Source: Rhodospirillales bacterium (GTDB lineage Bacteria > Pseudomonadota > Alphaproteobacteria > Rhodospirillales > Magnetospirillaceae). From it: a stretch of 64,000 bases of DNA. Under the pieces are notes generated by a model that was not told the DNA's origin, did no database searches, and was given only the letters and a program-made list of their open reading frames with translations. The DNA lies in NCBI GenBank assembly GCA_019455065.1, contig JACFNC010000003.1, forward strand, positions 1-64,000, written 5' to 3'. Of this stretch, positions 54,190-64,000 are shown piece after piece. Position numbers and translations under genes: made by a program. Numbering within the stretch: the stretch's first letter is position 1; every line of letters begins with the position of its first letter.

Positions 54190-54927
54190 TCAGACTATCC
54201 TTTTGTTGCTTTGCTTTCGGGAGATGGGGACGCTCCAATCGACCTCCGCCCGCACCGGTAGGTGGTCGGAGGCGATACGCGCGGTTGGCGAGGCGAACAC
54301 TGAGTAGCGCTGCAGTCCCGCCGGCGGCCATACCCAGATGCGGTCCAGGCGAAGGATGGGGAATCGGGATGGAAAGGTCCGTGGTGCAAGGGCGGCGCCG
54401 AAGCGCCGATTGAGGCTGCTCAATGCACCGTTCGGCCACCACTCGTTTACATCGCCCATGACGATCATGGGCAGGTCGGCTCCGCTTAAGCCGTCCAGCA
54501 AGCGCCTCACTTGCACGCTACGTTCGCCGCGCTCAAGGCCCAAATGGACTACGAGTACGGAAAACGAAGTTTCCCCCTGACGTATCTCCGCCTCGATGGC
54601 CGTGCGCCGTTCTTCACTCCAGCCGCCGAGATCGAGTTGGCGTACGGTCGATACCGGCAGCCGTGTCAGCAGCGCGTTACCGAATCGGGCGTGGTCGAGG
54701 CGGGGTCTCGCCGCGATGGCCAGGCCCAAGCGGTCGCTCAGGTATTCGAGTTGGGACTTTCCGCCAAAATCGAGGCGGACGTCCACTTCCTGCAGGCCGA
54801 CAATGTCGGCGTCGATCATCGCCAGCACATTGGCTGTACGGGGCGGATCGTATTTTCGGTCCGCGCCGAAGCAGCGATGCACATTATAGCTGACCACAGA
54901 GATGCTGCCGCGTCCTACGGAGCTCAT
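54190..54927 (-). CDS. Endonuclease/exonuclease/phosphatase family protein
   Basis: 245 residues from ATG 54927, which overlaps the stop of the phospholipase gene (ATGA). EEP fold motifs: ISVVSYNVHRCFG at the start, IVGLQEVDVRLDFGG (metal Glu), VLVVHLGLERGERS, VMGDVNEWWPNG and the terminal IASDHLPVRAEV (catalytic Asp-His). No signal peptide. This group frequently follows a PLD-like gene; together they suggest phospholipid or head-group hydrolysis. Confidence 0.87.
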   Translation of the reverse strand: MSSVGRGSISVVSYNVHRCFGADRKYDPPRTANVLAMIDADIVGLQEVDVRLDFGGKSQLEYLSDRLGLAIAARPRLDHARFGNALLTRLPVSTVRQLDLGGWSEERRTAIEAEIRQGETSFSVLVVHLGLERGERSVQVRRLLDGLSGADLPMIVMGDVNEWWPNGALSSLNRRFGAALAPRTFPSRFPILRLDRIWVWPPAGLQRYSVFASPTARIASDHLPVRAEVDWSVPISRKQSNKRIV

Positions 54928-57050
54928 TGATATTGCCGGGGGTCGCTCGTCGGGGGCGCCGCGCGGGCCAGCCGCAACGCGAGAGAGTCGCTCGCGTAGA
55001 TGATCATGACCGCGACCGCGACAAGTGTGATGGTGTTTACCACGTCCGGCTTCCTGAGCACGGCGCCGAGACGGTCGCCGAAAAAGCTCAGCGCGGCCAC
55101 GACGGGGAACATCCCCACCAACGTCCCGATGACGTAATCGAACAGTCGGATACGAGACGCCCCGGCAACCAAATTGACCACCGTGAACACGGTCACCGGA
55201 ACCAGTCGGAGCGTTGCGACGACCATTATTCCGCTTCGTACCATGGATCGGCTCACCTTGGTCACGCGCGTACCGGCGATGCGCCGCACACGGTCGCGCC
55301 CAAGCTTTCGCCCTAGCTCGTAGATCAACAATGCGCTCAGCAACGAGCCGGAGAGTGCGTAAACCGATCCCAAGACGAAACCGAACAGGGCCCCCGAAGC
55401 GATGATCATGAGCGACACCGGAACGGCTAGCAGGCCACTGGCAAGAAAGGCCAGAATAACAAACACAGGCGCTATCGGGCTGGCGCGGAGATCTTCGATG
55501 GCGTCGCCCAGCGCCACGGTGTCGAGCAAACCCGACAGCGGGGCCCACCGCCAGAGGCTGGCCAAAATCACGATGGTGGACAATATTGCCGCGCCGATCA
55601 CAACTTTCCTGCGCAATGTCCGGCCGCCACCGGCGGAGGCAACGTCATCATGAAGGATGATACTCTCGACGGAGCGCTCAGGATCGAACACGTCGCCGGC
55701 CGGCAGAAGTCTATGCCAGCTCTCTTCCACATGCGGACCCAAAGGTACTAGGGTTCGTTCGCCTCCACGTAGCTTTTCGACGGCTTCGCACAGTCCTTCC
55801 CCGGATTCGTATTCAGCAATGCGTTCGGCCCCCACACCCAGATGTTCGGCCAGAAGATCGTGGCGCACTGAGCGAATGAACGTTCGAACTCGTTCGTCGC
55901 CTCGTGCGTCAAGCAACAGATCGCATTCGGTGTCGAGGCCGAAAGAGCGGTTGTTGAGGTTCGCCGACCCGATTCGCAAGGCTTCGTCGTCAACGATCAT
56001 CAACTTGGCGTGGACCTTGACGTCGGTGTTGGGCCCGGATGCCGGGTAATAGAAGCTTATGCGGCGGTTACCATCGAAGTTCTCGAGTTTGTGGTACAGC
56101 CGGGCGCGGGCCGCCCCCATGGCGGTGCGTTCCATCAACCCGGTCGGGTCGTTGGCCGAGACAATCAGTATCTCCGGCGATGGGGGGTGTCGTAGCCGGG
56201 CGGCCAGCGCCTGGGCAATTCGCCGCGAGGCGAAATATTGGCATTCAATGTAAATGGACCTTTGCGCGGCTGCTATCATGTCGAGATGGAGCGCCTCGAC
56301 CTCGAGGACCGCGGGCTGCTCTTCCCAGGCAGGGCCCGTGCGTGCGATCGCCACGCTGACGTCTTCTATTCCGACCGGAGTACCTGGCGGCCAAGGGTCA
56401 GTTACGGTCTGTGGACGGGCAAGTCGCCGGCCTGTCGCGCACCGCCATCGCTCCCGCGCAATATCACCGAGATCGCGGGCGATCGGACCACTGACCATCA
56501 TCATGACGTCATGGAACGGCGGATACGACGTGAGCAGCGGGTCGCTGCGCCGTGTGTCGGTCGGCGCATGAGCCCTCGTATCCCACCGGCCGTTGCTCAC
56601 ATCCAACCCGCCGACGAAGGCGAGGGAATCATCGATCACCACAATCTTTTGATGGTGCGATGCGCCGAGCGGATGACTGTCGTCATAGTGGAAGTGCAGG
56701 CGCCGGTGACCCAGCCATTTAAGCTTCCATCCGGTCAGCAATTCGCGGTGCAGCGAATAGATAATGCTCGATTTCCAGATGAGGATATGAGCCTGAACCT
56801 GTGGGTTGCGCCGGATGCTGTTGTCGAGCACCTCTCCGATGGTGTTCGGCGGTGAAATTCCAGCCTCCCGTACGAGACTGGTGCGGCTATCAAATTCCCA
56901 TCCCAGGAATAGGATCGAGTTCCGCGCATTGAGCAACGCCCGCTTGAGGACGCCATAGTAGTTTTCGGCATCGACGAGCACGGTCAGGCGATCGGCGCGC
57001 GCCAGCCGCCAGCAGTTCCGCCCTGGTTGCGCAAGCGCTTCCTTCAGCAT
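54924..57050 (-). CDS. Phospholipase D-like protein fused to a VTT (DedA/TVP38) membrane domain
   Basis: 708 residues from ATG 57050 (MLKEALAQPGRNCWRLARAD). Two HKD motifs: ASHHQKIVVIDDSLAFVGGL, about residue 150, and VKVHAKLMIVDDEALRIGSA, about 350, so a complete PLD pseudodimer. Residues about 490-700 are membranous: a first span VVIGAAILSTIVILASLW, then the VTT domain (ASGLLAVPVSLMIIASGALF, ELGRKLGRD, RLVPVTVFTVVNLVAGAS). The domain pair suggests lipid head-group transfer (cardiolipin-synthase-like) combined with a lipid scramblase or transporter. Coupled to the EEP gene. Confidence 0.88.
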   Translation of the reverse strand: MLKEALAQPGRNCWRLARADRLTVLVDAENYYGVLKRALLNARNSILFLGWEFDSRTSLVREAGISPPNTIGEVLDNSIRRNPQVQAHILIWKSSIIYSLHRELLTGWKLKWLGHRRLHFHYDDSHPLGASHHQKIVVIDDSLAFVGGLDVSNGRWDTRAHAPTDTRRSDPLLTSYPPFHDVMMMVSGPIARDLGDIARERWRCATGRRLARPQTVTDPWPPGTPVGIEDVSVAIARTGPAWEEQPAVLEVEALHLDMIAAAQRSIYIECQYFASRRIAQALAARLRHPPSPEILIVSANDPTGLMERTAMGAARARLYHKLENFDGNRRISFYYPASGPNTDVKVHAKLMIVDDEALRIGSANLNNRSFGLDTECDLLLDARGDERVRTFIRSVRHDLLAEHLGVGAERIAEYESGEGLCEAVEKLRGGERTLVPLGPHVEESWHRLLPAGDVFDPERSVESIILHDDVASAGGGRTLRRKVVIGAAILSTIVILASLWRWAPLSGLLDTVALGDAIEDLRASPIAPVFVILAFLASGLLAVPVSLMIIASGALFGFVLGSVYALSGSLLSALLIYELGRKLGRDRVRRIAGTRVTKVSRSMVRSGIMVVATLRLVPVTVFTVVNLVAGASRIRLFDYVIGTLVGMFPVVAALSFFGDRLGAVLRKPDVVNTITLVAVAVMIIYASDSLALRLARAAPPTSDPRQYQ

Positions 57051-57173
57051 CCAACAAATGGTGGGGATTGTGCGAGCGGCGGCCAATACGCCGTCACCCA
57101 CCGTTTCCGCCCGTACCGCGAGGGATGCGGGGTGGCGGAGCGCAGCGACGGGGTGGTCGCAGCGGGCGGTGGG

Positions 57174-57974
57174 TTAGCGGATCATCAGGATCGTCAGCAT
57201 GATCGACCCGATGGCGATCCGATACCATGCGAACGGCATGAAGCCGTGCCGGCTGATGAACGCGATTGCCGTTCGGATGACAAGCATGGCCGCAAAAAAA
57301 GCCGCCACGAAACCGACCAACACCAATCCGATGTTGCCCGGATCGAGGGAATTCCAGTTCTTGTAGAGATCGTAAGCGGTAGCCCCGGTCATGGTCGGTA
57401 TGGCCAGGAAAAAGGAGAACTCGGTAGCGGCGCGCCGATCAACGCCTAACAACAGGGCGCCCATGATCGTGGCTCCCGAGCGCGAAACTCCGGGAATCAT
57501 CGAGACGGTCTGGCAGAGACCGATCTTGAAGGCCAGCGGCAGAGGGAAGTTTTCGCTTGTGAGATAAGACGCCTTGCGATTGCGTACCAACCGCTCGATC
57601 GCGAGGATCGCCACGCCGCCGAGGATCAGTGTGGCCGAAACCACCCACGGCGAGAACAAGACCTCCTTGATGAAGCGATGTGCCGCTACGCCGATCACGA
57701 CGGCGGGCGCAAAAGCGATGAGAATGTTGCGCACGAAGGCGCGCGCGACGGGATCGTGTCCGACGCCGAACACAGCGGTGACCAGCCTTTGGCGATACAC
57801 CCAGCAGACGGCCAGGATTGCCCCGAGTTGTATGACGATTTCGAAGACCTTGCCCGGGGGGCCTCGGAAGCCAATGAGATCGATAAGGAGGATGAGGTGG
57901 CCGGTGGAAGACACCGGCAGAAATTCGGTCAGCCCCTCGACAACGCCGAGGAGGGTGGCTTGAAGAAACTCCAT
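57174..57974 (-). CDS. uppP: Undecaprenyl-diphosphatase UppP (BacA)
   Basis: 266 residues from ATG 57974 (MEFLQATLLGVVEGLTEFLP). Multi-pass membrane protein. Active-site motifs: GLTEFLPVSSTGHLILL near 13-30 and SMIPGVSRSGATIMGALLLG near 165-185, with a His/Glu/Arg triad. It recycles the undecaprenyl carrier for peptidoglycan synthesis and gives bacitracin resistance. It may be cotranscribed with the PLD/VTT and EEP genes 120 bp downstream. Confidence 0.94.
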   Translation of the reverse strand: MEFLQATLLGVVEGLTEFLPVSSTGHLILLIDLIGFRGPPGKVFEIVIQLGAILAVCWVYRQRLVTAVFGVGHDPVARAFVRNILIAFAPAVVIGVAAHRFIKEVLFSPWVVSATLILGGVAILAIERLVRNRKASYLTSENFPLPLAFKIGLCQTVSMIPGVSRSGATIMGALLLGVDRRAATEFSFFLAIPTMTGATAYDLYKNWNSLDPGNIGLVLVGFVAAFFAAMLVIRTAIAFISRHGFMPFAWYRIAIGSIMLTILMIR

Positions 57975-58103
57975 GGGACCCCTGATGCGGAAAACCGCGC
58001 TGATCATGCGGACTGTGGCGGCAAGGCGCAATGGCGTATCGTCTGCATAGGCGCGTCTTCATTTTATTGAAGACCCTTGTTCTTCGCGTGCGATCGTCTC
58101 CAT

Positions 58104-58310
58104 ATGATGGTGATGGTAACGGGTCTTTCCGTCCTGCTCGTGTTGTCGCTGGCCGCGGTCCTCGCGGTCTTGATGACAGGCGTGGTCACGTTCGCACGCG
58201 GTGGGGCGGCAAATCAGCGCCACGCCAACCGCCTGATGAACCTCCGTGTGGCGACCCAGGCCCTGGCCGTTCTCCTCCTCGCGCTGATCGTGCTCGTTCG
58301 AGGCTTCTGA
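58104..58310 (+). CDS. HIG1-domain twin-membrane-helix small protein
   Basis: 68 residues from ATG 58104 (58107 also possible). Two helices (TGLSVLLVLSLAAVLAVLMT and TQALAVLLLALIVLVRGF) joined by the conserved loop TFARGGAANQRHANRLMNLR, which is the hallmark of alphaproteobacterial HIG1 proteins. Mitochondrial relatives support cytochrome c oxidase assembly; a similar role here is inference. Confidence 0.8.
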   Translation: MMVMVTGLSVLLVLSLAAVLAVLMTGVVTFARGGAANQRHANRLMNLRVATQALAVLLLALIVLVRGF

Positions 58311-58400
58311 GGCCGTTGCGCGGCGTTCTCGGCGCCCGTTGCAAAGTTCGGCCCTCCGTCGCATGCTCCCTGAAAAACGTCGACACCGGGGAGAGCGCGA

Positions 58401-60027
58401 ATGGCTACCGACTTTGATGGTCCGGCACTCGGCAAGAACCCAGCAAACTACGTTCCCCTTTCCCCCTTGACGTTTTTGGAGCGTAGCGCCTCGTCCTTTC
58501 CCGACCGTGTTGCCGTCGTGCATGGCGGCCAGCGCTATACCTGGAAGGAGACATACGCGCGCTGCCGCCGGCTTGCATCGGCGCTGACCCGGCGTGGCAT
58601 CGGGCTTGGCGACACGGTGGCGGTGATGGCGCCCAACGTACCGGCGCATCTCGAGGCCCATTTCGGTGTGCCCATGGCCGGCGCGGTGCTCAACGCGCTG
58701 AACATTCGGCTGGACGCTGAAGCCATCGCTTTCATCCTCCAGCACGGCGAGGCCAAGGTGTTGATAACGGACCGCGAGTTCTCGGGAGTGATCGGCAAGG
58801 CCCTAGCCATGCTCGACGTCAAACCCCTGGTCATCGACATCGACGATCCGCTGGGGCGGGGCGGCGAGCTTCTTGGCGAGTCGACGTACGAAACTCTTCT
58901 TGATACGGGCGATCCGGAATTTGCGTGGAACGGGCCGGCGGACGAGTGGCAGGCCATCGCCCTCAACTATACCTCAGGCACCACGGGCAATCCTAAGGGC
59001 GTCGTCTATCATCATCGGGGTGCTTACCTCAACGCGCTGGGCAACATCGTTACCTGGGCGATGCCGCACCATCCGGTCTACCTGTGGACGTTGCCCATGT
59101 TCCACTGCAACGGTTGGTGCTTTCCTTGGACGATCACCGCGATGGCCGGCACGCACGTCTGCCTGAGACGGGTCGAGGCCAAAGCCGTTTTCGACGCCAT
59201 AGCGGACCAAGGGGTGACGCACCTGTGCGGAGCCCCCATCGTGCTCGGTCTCATCATCAATGCCACCGAGGCGGAACGCCGCCCACTGCCGGGGCCCGTC
59301 GAAATCATGACAGCGGCTGCACCGCCCCCTGCCAGCGTGCTGGCTGGAATCGAACGGCAGGGATTTTCGGGTTACTCACGTGTATGGATTGACCGAGGTT
59401 TATGGGCCGGCGACGGTGTGCGCTTGGCACGAGGAGTGGGACCGGCTGTCGCCTGACGAAAGGGCGGTGATGAAGTCCCGTCAGGGTGTGCGCTATGCGG
59501 TGCAGGAAGGCGTAATGGTGGCCGACCCCAAGACCCTTGTTCCGGTGCCGGCCGACGGCCGCACAATGGGCGAGGTATTCTTCAGAGGCAACATCACGAT
59601 GAAGGGGTATCTGAAAAATCCCAAAGCCACCGAGGAAGCTTTCGCCGGCGGCTGGTTCCACACCGGGGACCTCGGCGTGATGCATCCTTATGGCTACCTC
59701 GAGCTTAAGGATCGGTCGAAGGACATCATCATCTCGGGTGGCGAGAACATCTCGACCATCGAGGTGGAGGGGGTGCTGTACCAACACCCGGCGGTGCTGG
59801 AGGCCGCGGTGGTGGCCCAACCGGATGACAAATGGGGCGAAACACCGTGCGCCTTCGTTACCCTGAAACCGGGCGCACTGGTCGGCGAGGCCGATATCAT
59901 CGCGTTCTGCCGCGAGCGTTTGGCCCATTTCAAGTGTCCGCGTACGGTGGTGTTCGCGGCACTGCCGAAGACCTCGACGGGCAAGGTGCAGAAGTTCGTC
60001 CTGCGCGAGATGGCCCGTCAGTTATAG
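58401..60027 (+). pseudogene. Acyl-CoA synthetase (AMP-forming) split by a one-base frameshift
   Basis: Two frames together give about 541 residues, the usual length. Part 1 (58401 to about 59367) has the AMP-binding motif LNYTSGTTGNPKGVVYHHRG and LPMFHCNGWCFPWTITA. Part 2 (to 60027) starts [20 protein letters not shown] and holds the ligase signature [20 protein letters not shown] and the Lys motif [16 protein letters not shown] and [12 protein letters not shown]-like end. The break is at the T run 59364-59367: removing one T restores [12 protein letters not shown]. Either a real inactivation or a sequencing error; all motifs on both sides are intact. Confidence 0.85.
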
Positions 60028-60136
60028 GCTGCGCTCGCGCATAAAGGGCTGGAAAACGATCGGCTTTTGTCCTATTTCGGCGCGGGCGACTGTGTTATAG
60101 AACTTCGCCCCGGCGGCCCCGCCGCCGTCATGGCCT

Positions 60137-60221
60137 GCGGGCGTGGTGGAACTGGTAGACACACTGGATTTAGGTTCCAGCGGCGCAAGCCATGGGGGTT
60201 CAAATCCCTTCGCCCGCACCA
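60137..60221 (+). tRNA. tRNA-Leu, anticodon TAG
   Basis: Acceptor GCGGGCG (60137-60143) pairs with CGCCCGC (60211-60217), discriminator A, encoded CCA to 60221. Anticodon stem CTGGA/TCCAG with the loop TTTAGGT gives anticodon TAG. A variable arm of class II size and the T arm GGGGGTTCAAATCCCTT are seen. Length 85 nt. Confidence 0.96.
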
Positions 60222-60270
60222 GCCCTCCGGCCGCGAACCGACTACGACGTTGAGACTGACAGAGATTTCC

Positions 60271-61614
60271 ATGCAAGTCACACAAACCGCTACCGATGGC
60301 CTGAAGCGCGAATTCAAGGTGATCGTTCCGGCAGGATCGATCGAGGACAAGGTCGCCAACCGGCTTGAAGACCTCGGGCGCACCATCCGTATGCCGGGCT
60401 TCCGTCCGGGCAAGGTGCCGATGACCCTGCTCCGCAAGCGCTACGGCCCCTCGGTAATGGGGGAGGTGCTGGAAGCCACGGTCAACGACGCCACCAGGCA
60501 GGCGATGACCGACCACAATCTTCGCCCGGCCATGCAGCCCAAGATCGAAATCACCTCCTATGCGGAGGGAAAGGATCTCGAATTCACGGTCGCGCTGGAA
60601 ACCTTGCCGGAGATCACCCCGGCCGACTTTTCCACGATCGAACTCGAACGCCCCGTCGCGGAGGTTCCTGAAGAGGAGATCGACAAGACGCTCGATCGTT
60701 TGGCCGCGGGTCGCGAGGGCAGCGAGCCGGCGCCTGAGGGCCGTAAGGCGCAGGAAGGCGACATCGCTGTGATCGATTTCCTGGGTAAGGTCGATGGCGT
60801 CGCCTTCGAGGGTGGCAAGGGCGAGGATTATTCGCTGAAACTCGGCTCCGGAACCTTTATTCCAGGCTTTGAGCAGCAGCTCGTGGGGGCCGGCGCCGGT
60901 GACCAAGTGACGGTCAAGGTGTCGTTCCCGAGCGACTATGGACATGCCCCCTTGGCCGGCAAGGAGGCGGAGTTCGACGTCACAGTGAAGGAAATCCGTG
61001 TCGCGGTGCCGGCCGCCATTGACGACGAGCTCGCCAAGAGTTTGGGCATGGACGATCTCGATGCCCTGCGCAAGGCGGTGCGTGACCAGATCGAGCGCCA
61101 GTACGCATCCCTGTCCCGCAACCATTTGAAGCGCCGTTTGTTGGACGCTCTCGCCGAGCGGCACGATTTCGAGGTGCCGCAGGTCATGGCGGATATGGAG
61201 TTCGACGCCATCTGGAAGCAAATCGAGGAGAGCAAGGAAGCCGGCAAGCTCGATCCGGAAGATCAGGGCAAGTCCGACGACGACCTCAAGGCCGAGTATC
61301 GCAAGATCGCCGAGCGCCGCGTCCGACTTGGCCTACTGCTCTCCGAGGTCGGCCAGAAGGCCGAAATCACCGTGACCCAGGAGGATCTCAATCGGGCGAT
61401 CGTCGCCGAGGCAGGTCGTTTCCCGGGGCAGGAGCACATGGTTTTCCGCTATTTCCAGGAGAATCAGGAGGCGATGAACTCGCTGCGCGCTCCGATCTTC
61501 GAGGAGAAGGTGATCGACTATATCATCGAACTGGCGAAGGTCGCCGACAGGCCCGTTAGTATCGAGGAACTGATGAAGGAACCGGATGGCGACAAGGCTG
61601 TGGCCGAAGCGTGA
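60271..61614 (+). CDS. tig: Trigger factor
   Basis: 447 residues from ATG 60271 ([20 protein letters not shown]). Ribosome-binding signature [17 protein letters not shown] near residues 46-62. FKBP-type PPIase domain about 150-245 ([40 protein letters not shown]). The helical C-terminal arms follow to the end ([11 protein letters not shown]-like tail). It helps fold nascent chains. Start of the conserved tig-clpP-clpX-lon order. Confidence 0.96.
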   Translation: MQVTQTATDGLKREFKVIVPAGSIEDKVANRLEDLGRTIRMPGFRPGKVPMTLLRKRYGPSVMGEVLEATVNDATRQAMTDHNLRPAMQPKIEITSYAEGKDLEFTVALETLPEITPADFSTIELERPVAEVPEEEIDKTLDRLAAGREGSEPAPEGRKAQEGDIAVIDFLGKVDGVAFEGGKGEDYSLKLGSGTFIPGFEQQLVGAGAGDQVTVKVSFPSDYGHAPLAGKEAEFDVTVKEIRVAVPAAIDDELAKSLGMDDLDALRKAVRDQIERQYASLSRNHLKRRLLDALAERHDFEVPQVMADMEFDAIWKQIEESKEAGKLDPEDQGKSDDDLKAEYRKIAERRVRLGLLLSEVGQKAEITVTQEDLNRAIVAEAGRFPGQEHMVFRYFQENQEAMNSLRAPIFEEKVIDYIIELAKVADRPVSIEELMKEPDGDKAVAEA

Positions 61615-61684
61615 ACCCTGGATTTCCGCATCGGCGACAACCAATTATAGGCGGCTGCCCGGTACGCGAACGAGAAGGACACCG

Positions 61685-62323
61685 ATGAAAGACCCTGCCG
61701 AGTTCTACATGAACACGTTGGTCCCCATGGTCGTCGAACAGACGAACAGAGGGGAGCGCGCGTACGACATCTATTCGCGGCTTCTCAAAGAACGCATCAT
61801 TTTTCTCACCGGCCCGGTTCACGATGGCGTGGCAAGTCTGATTTGCGCCCAGCTCTTGTTCCTGGAATCGGAGAACCCCAGCAAGGACATTGCCTTCTAC
61901 ATCAACTCGCCAGGCGGCGTGGTCACCTCGGGCATGGCGATCTACGACACGATGCAATACATTCGCCCACCGGTGTCGACCGTGTGCATCGGTCAGGCCG
62001 CATCCATGGGTTCGCTGCTCCTGACCGCGGGCGCGAAGCACAAGCGCTATGCCTTGCCGAATGCCCGCATCATGATCCACCAACCCTCGGGAGGCGTGCA
62101 GGGGCAGGCCACGGACATCGAGATTCAGGCGCGGGAAATCCTTGCCCTTCGCGCCCGCCTGAACAACATCTACGTCCAACACACCGGCCAGTCGCTGGAC
62201 GTGATCGAGAAGGCGGTGGAGCGGGACAAGTTTCTGACCGCCACCGAGGCAAAGGAGTTCGGGCTGATTGACGAAGTGGTGGTGAGCCGCCCGGATCGCT
62301 CGCCGGAGACGCTGTCGACCTGA
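61685..62323 (+). CDS. clpP: ATP-dependent Clp protease proteolytic subunit
   Basis: 212 residues from ATG 61685. Catalytic Ser in [20 protein letters not shown], His in [20 protein letters not shown] and an Asp about 50 residues later. N-terminal [20 protein letters not shown] is the family start. It forms the 14-mer chamber served by ClpX. It is 70 bp after tig and about 160 bp before clpX. Confidence 0.97.
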   Translation: MKDPAEFYMNTLVPMVVEQTNRGERAYDIYSRLLKERIIFLTGPVHDGVASLICAQLLFLESENPSKDIAFYINSPGGVVTSGMAIYDTMQYIRPPVSTVCIGQAASMGSLLLTAGAKHKRYALPNARIMIHQPSGGVQGQATDIEIQAREILALRARLNNIYVQHTGQSLDVIEKAVERDKFLTATEAKEFGLIDEVVVSRPDRSPETLST

Positions 62324-62340
62324 GGTCGGCCTGCGGCACG

Positions 62341-62399
62341 CCGCCTTCCGCGACGCAAAAGGTATGCCTGACCGAAGGCGGGGAAACGCGGCCTTTTTG
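62341..62399 (+). terminator. Possible clpP terminator
   Basis: CCGCCTTC (62341-62348) pairs with GAAGGCGG (62374-62381), loop of 25 nt, then GGAAACGCGGCCTTTTT. The T run (62394-62398) and GC stem suggest at least partial termination before clpX. Confidence 0.4.
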
Positions 62400-62441
62400 G
62401 CATTGTGCGCCGCCAGCCGATGCGGCTAACATGATTCCCAA

Positions 62442-62457
62442 CTACATTCCCATGTAG
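62442..62457. promoter_or_regulatory. 16-bp palindrome before clpX
   Basis: CTACAT-TCCC-ATGTAG is a perfect inverted repeat, preceded by a partial direct copy (ACATGATTCCCA at 62430) and followed by GGCCGCTTTTTC. It lies 23 bp ahead of the clpX ATG. It could be an operator or a weak hairpin terminator. Confidence 0.4.
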
Positions 62458-62480
62458 GCCGCTTTTTCAATGGAGACCCG

Positions 62481-63746
<1,266 letters not shown>

Positions 63747-63757
63747 CGGGTGTTACC

Positions 63758-63787
63758 CTTGAAGGGGGAAGAGGGGTAGGCCAAATA
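63758..63787 (+). promoter_or_regulatory. Possible heat-shock (RpoH) promoter of lon
   Basis: CTTGAA (63758-63763) is a full -35 match to the sigma-32 consensus; CCAAATA (63781-63787) after 17 bp is a partial -10. It would give a leader of about 55 nt for lon, a usual RpoH target. Confidence 0.4.
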
Positions 63788-63848
63788 GTGCTGGAAGATA
63801 TCAGACCACCGGTTCCATCCGGCTCGGTTTCGCTCTGAAAGAGGTAGC

Positions 63849-64000
63849 ATGGTCGAATTTGCTCATGGGGAGGTCTACCCCGTCCTGCCGTTGCGCGACA
63901 TCGTTGTCTTCCCGCACATGATCGTTCCCCTGTTCGTGGGGCGTGAAAAGTCGGTTCGCGCCCTTGAGGACGTCATGCGCGAAGACAAGCAGATTCTGTT
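63849..64000 (+). CDS. lon: ATP-dependent protease Lon, N-terminal fragment
   Basis: The first 50 codons before the window ends. The N-terminal substrate-binding domain starts in the usual way: [20 protein letters not shown], then [15 protein letters not shown]. Preceded by AAGAGGTAGC. It follows clpX as in most proteobacteria. The gene is cut by the window edge, not truncated. Confidence 0.93.
   Translation, partial: MVEFAHGEVYPVLPLRDIVVFPHMIVPLFVGREKSVRALEDVMREDKQIL

Noticed and set aside
54073-54261. Small plus-strand frames in the gap before the EEP gene
   Set aside because: No conserved pattern, and they run into the antisense of the EEP hydrolase.

Overview
The window looks like a chromosomal segment of a free-living, GC-rich alphaproteobacterium, probably of Rhodospirillales type. 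The clues are the block ruvCAB-ybgC-tolQRAB-pal-cpoB-tilS-ftsH-folP, a zapA / 6S RNA / 5-formyl-THF cyclo-ligase locus, an RpoH sigma factor, a short ATP-PRT regulatory subunit (HisZ), a HIG1-type small protein, and an Fdh cluster with DUF3305/DUF3306 genes. The species cannot be fixed from the sequence alone.

Layout. 1-2755: gene-poor start with four families of palindromic intergenic repeats, a DUF-type gene, a small coiled coil, zapA, a 6S RNA with a visible closing stem, and a tandem array of 106-bp palindromic units. 2756-7634: folate salvage (fau), a metallophosphoesterase, yebC, ruvCAB and ybgC. 7646-12837: Tol-Pal envelope division machine with its own pal promoter and a pal/cpoB hairpin. 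12846-25118: housekeeping (tilS, ftsH, folP, thiD, serC, serA, a soluble CZB chemoreceptor, hisZ, purA). 25208-27732: a tail-anchored pseudokinase coupled to a small membrane protein. 27763-30802: rpoH, rluD, a JAMM protease, tRNA-Glu(CTC) and a 24-residue membrane peptide. 30885-34007: an HExxH protein, an HWE/HisKA_2-type sensor kinase and a TPR protein.

34013-43137 is a Tat-exported, membrane-anchored formate dehydrogenase cluster: a multi-[4Fe-4S] protein, DUF3305, DUF3306, a TorD-like chaperone, a Tat peptide protein, alpha, beta, a lipoprotein, gamma and a convergent Cys-rich mini-protein. 43208-45303 holds two small unknowns and a secreted CAP-domain/RTX protein. 45296-52983 (minus) is a hydrogen-sensing operon: hupU, hupV (regulatory [NiFe] hydrogenase), a stand-alone carbamoyltransferase half of HypF, hupR, hupT and an MFS transporter, preceded by a textbook -24/-12 sigma-54 promoter at 53151-53166. 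The NtrC-type regulator keeps its GAFTGA motif, so the operon could control itself. 53271-57974 (minus) has a LuxR-type response regulator, an EEP hydrolase, a phospholipase D fused to a VTT membrane domain, and uppP. 58104-64000 holds a HIG1 protein, a frameshifted acyl-CoA synthetase, tRNA-Leu(TAG), and the tig-clpP-clpX-lon protein quality block, with lon cut by the window end.

The most interesting items are the sigma-54-linked hydrogen-sensing operon with its half-HypF and no catalytic hydrogenase in view, the pseudokinase/membrane pair, the 106-bp repeat array with its recent higher-order duplication, the one-base frameshift in the acyl-CoA synthetase, and a sharp change of base composition inside or near ruvB. 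Functions come from motifs recognised by eye; no database search was run.
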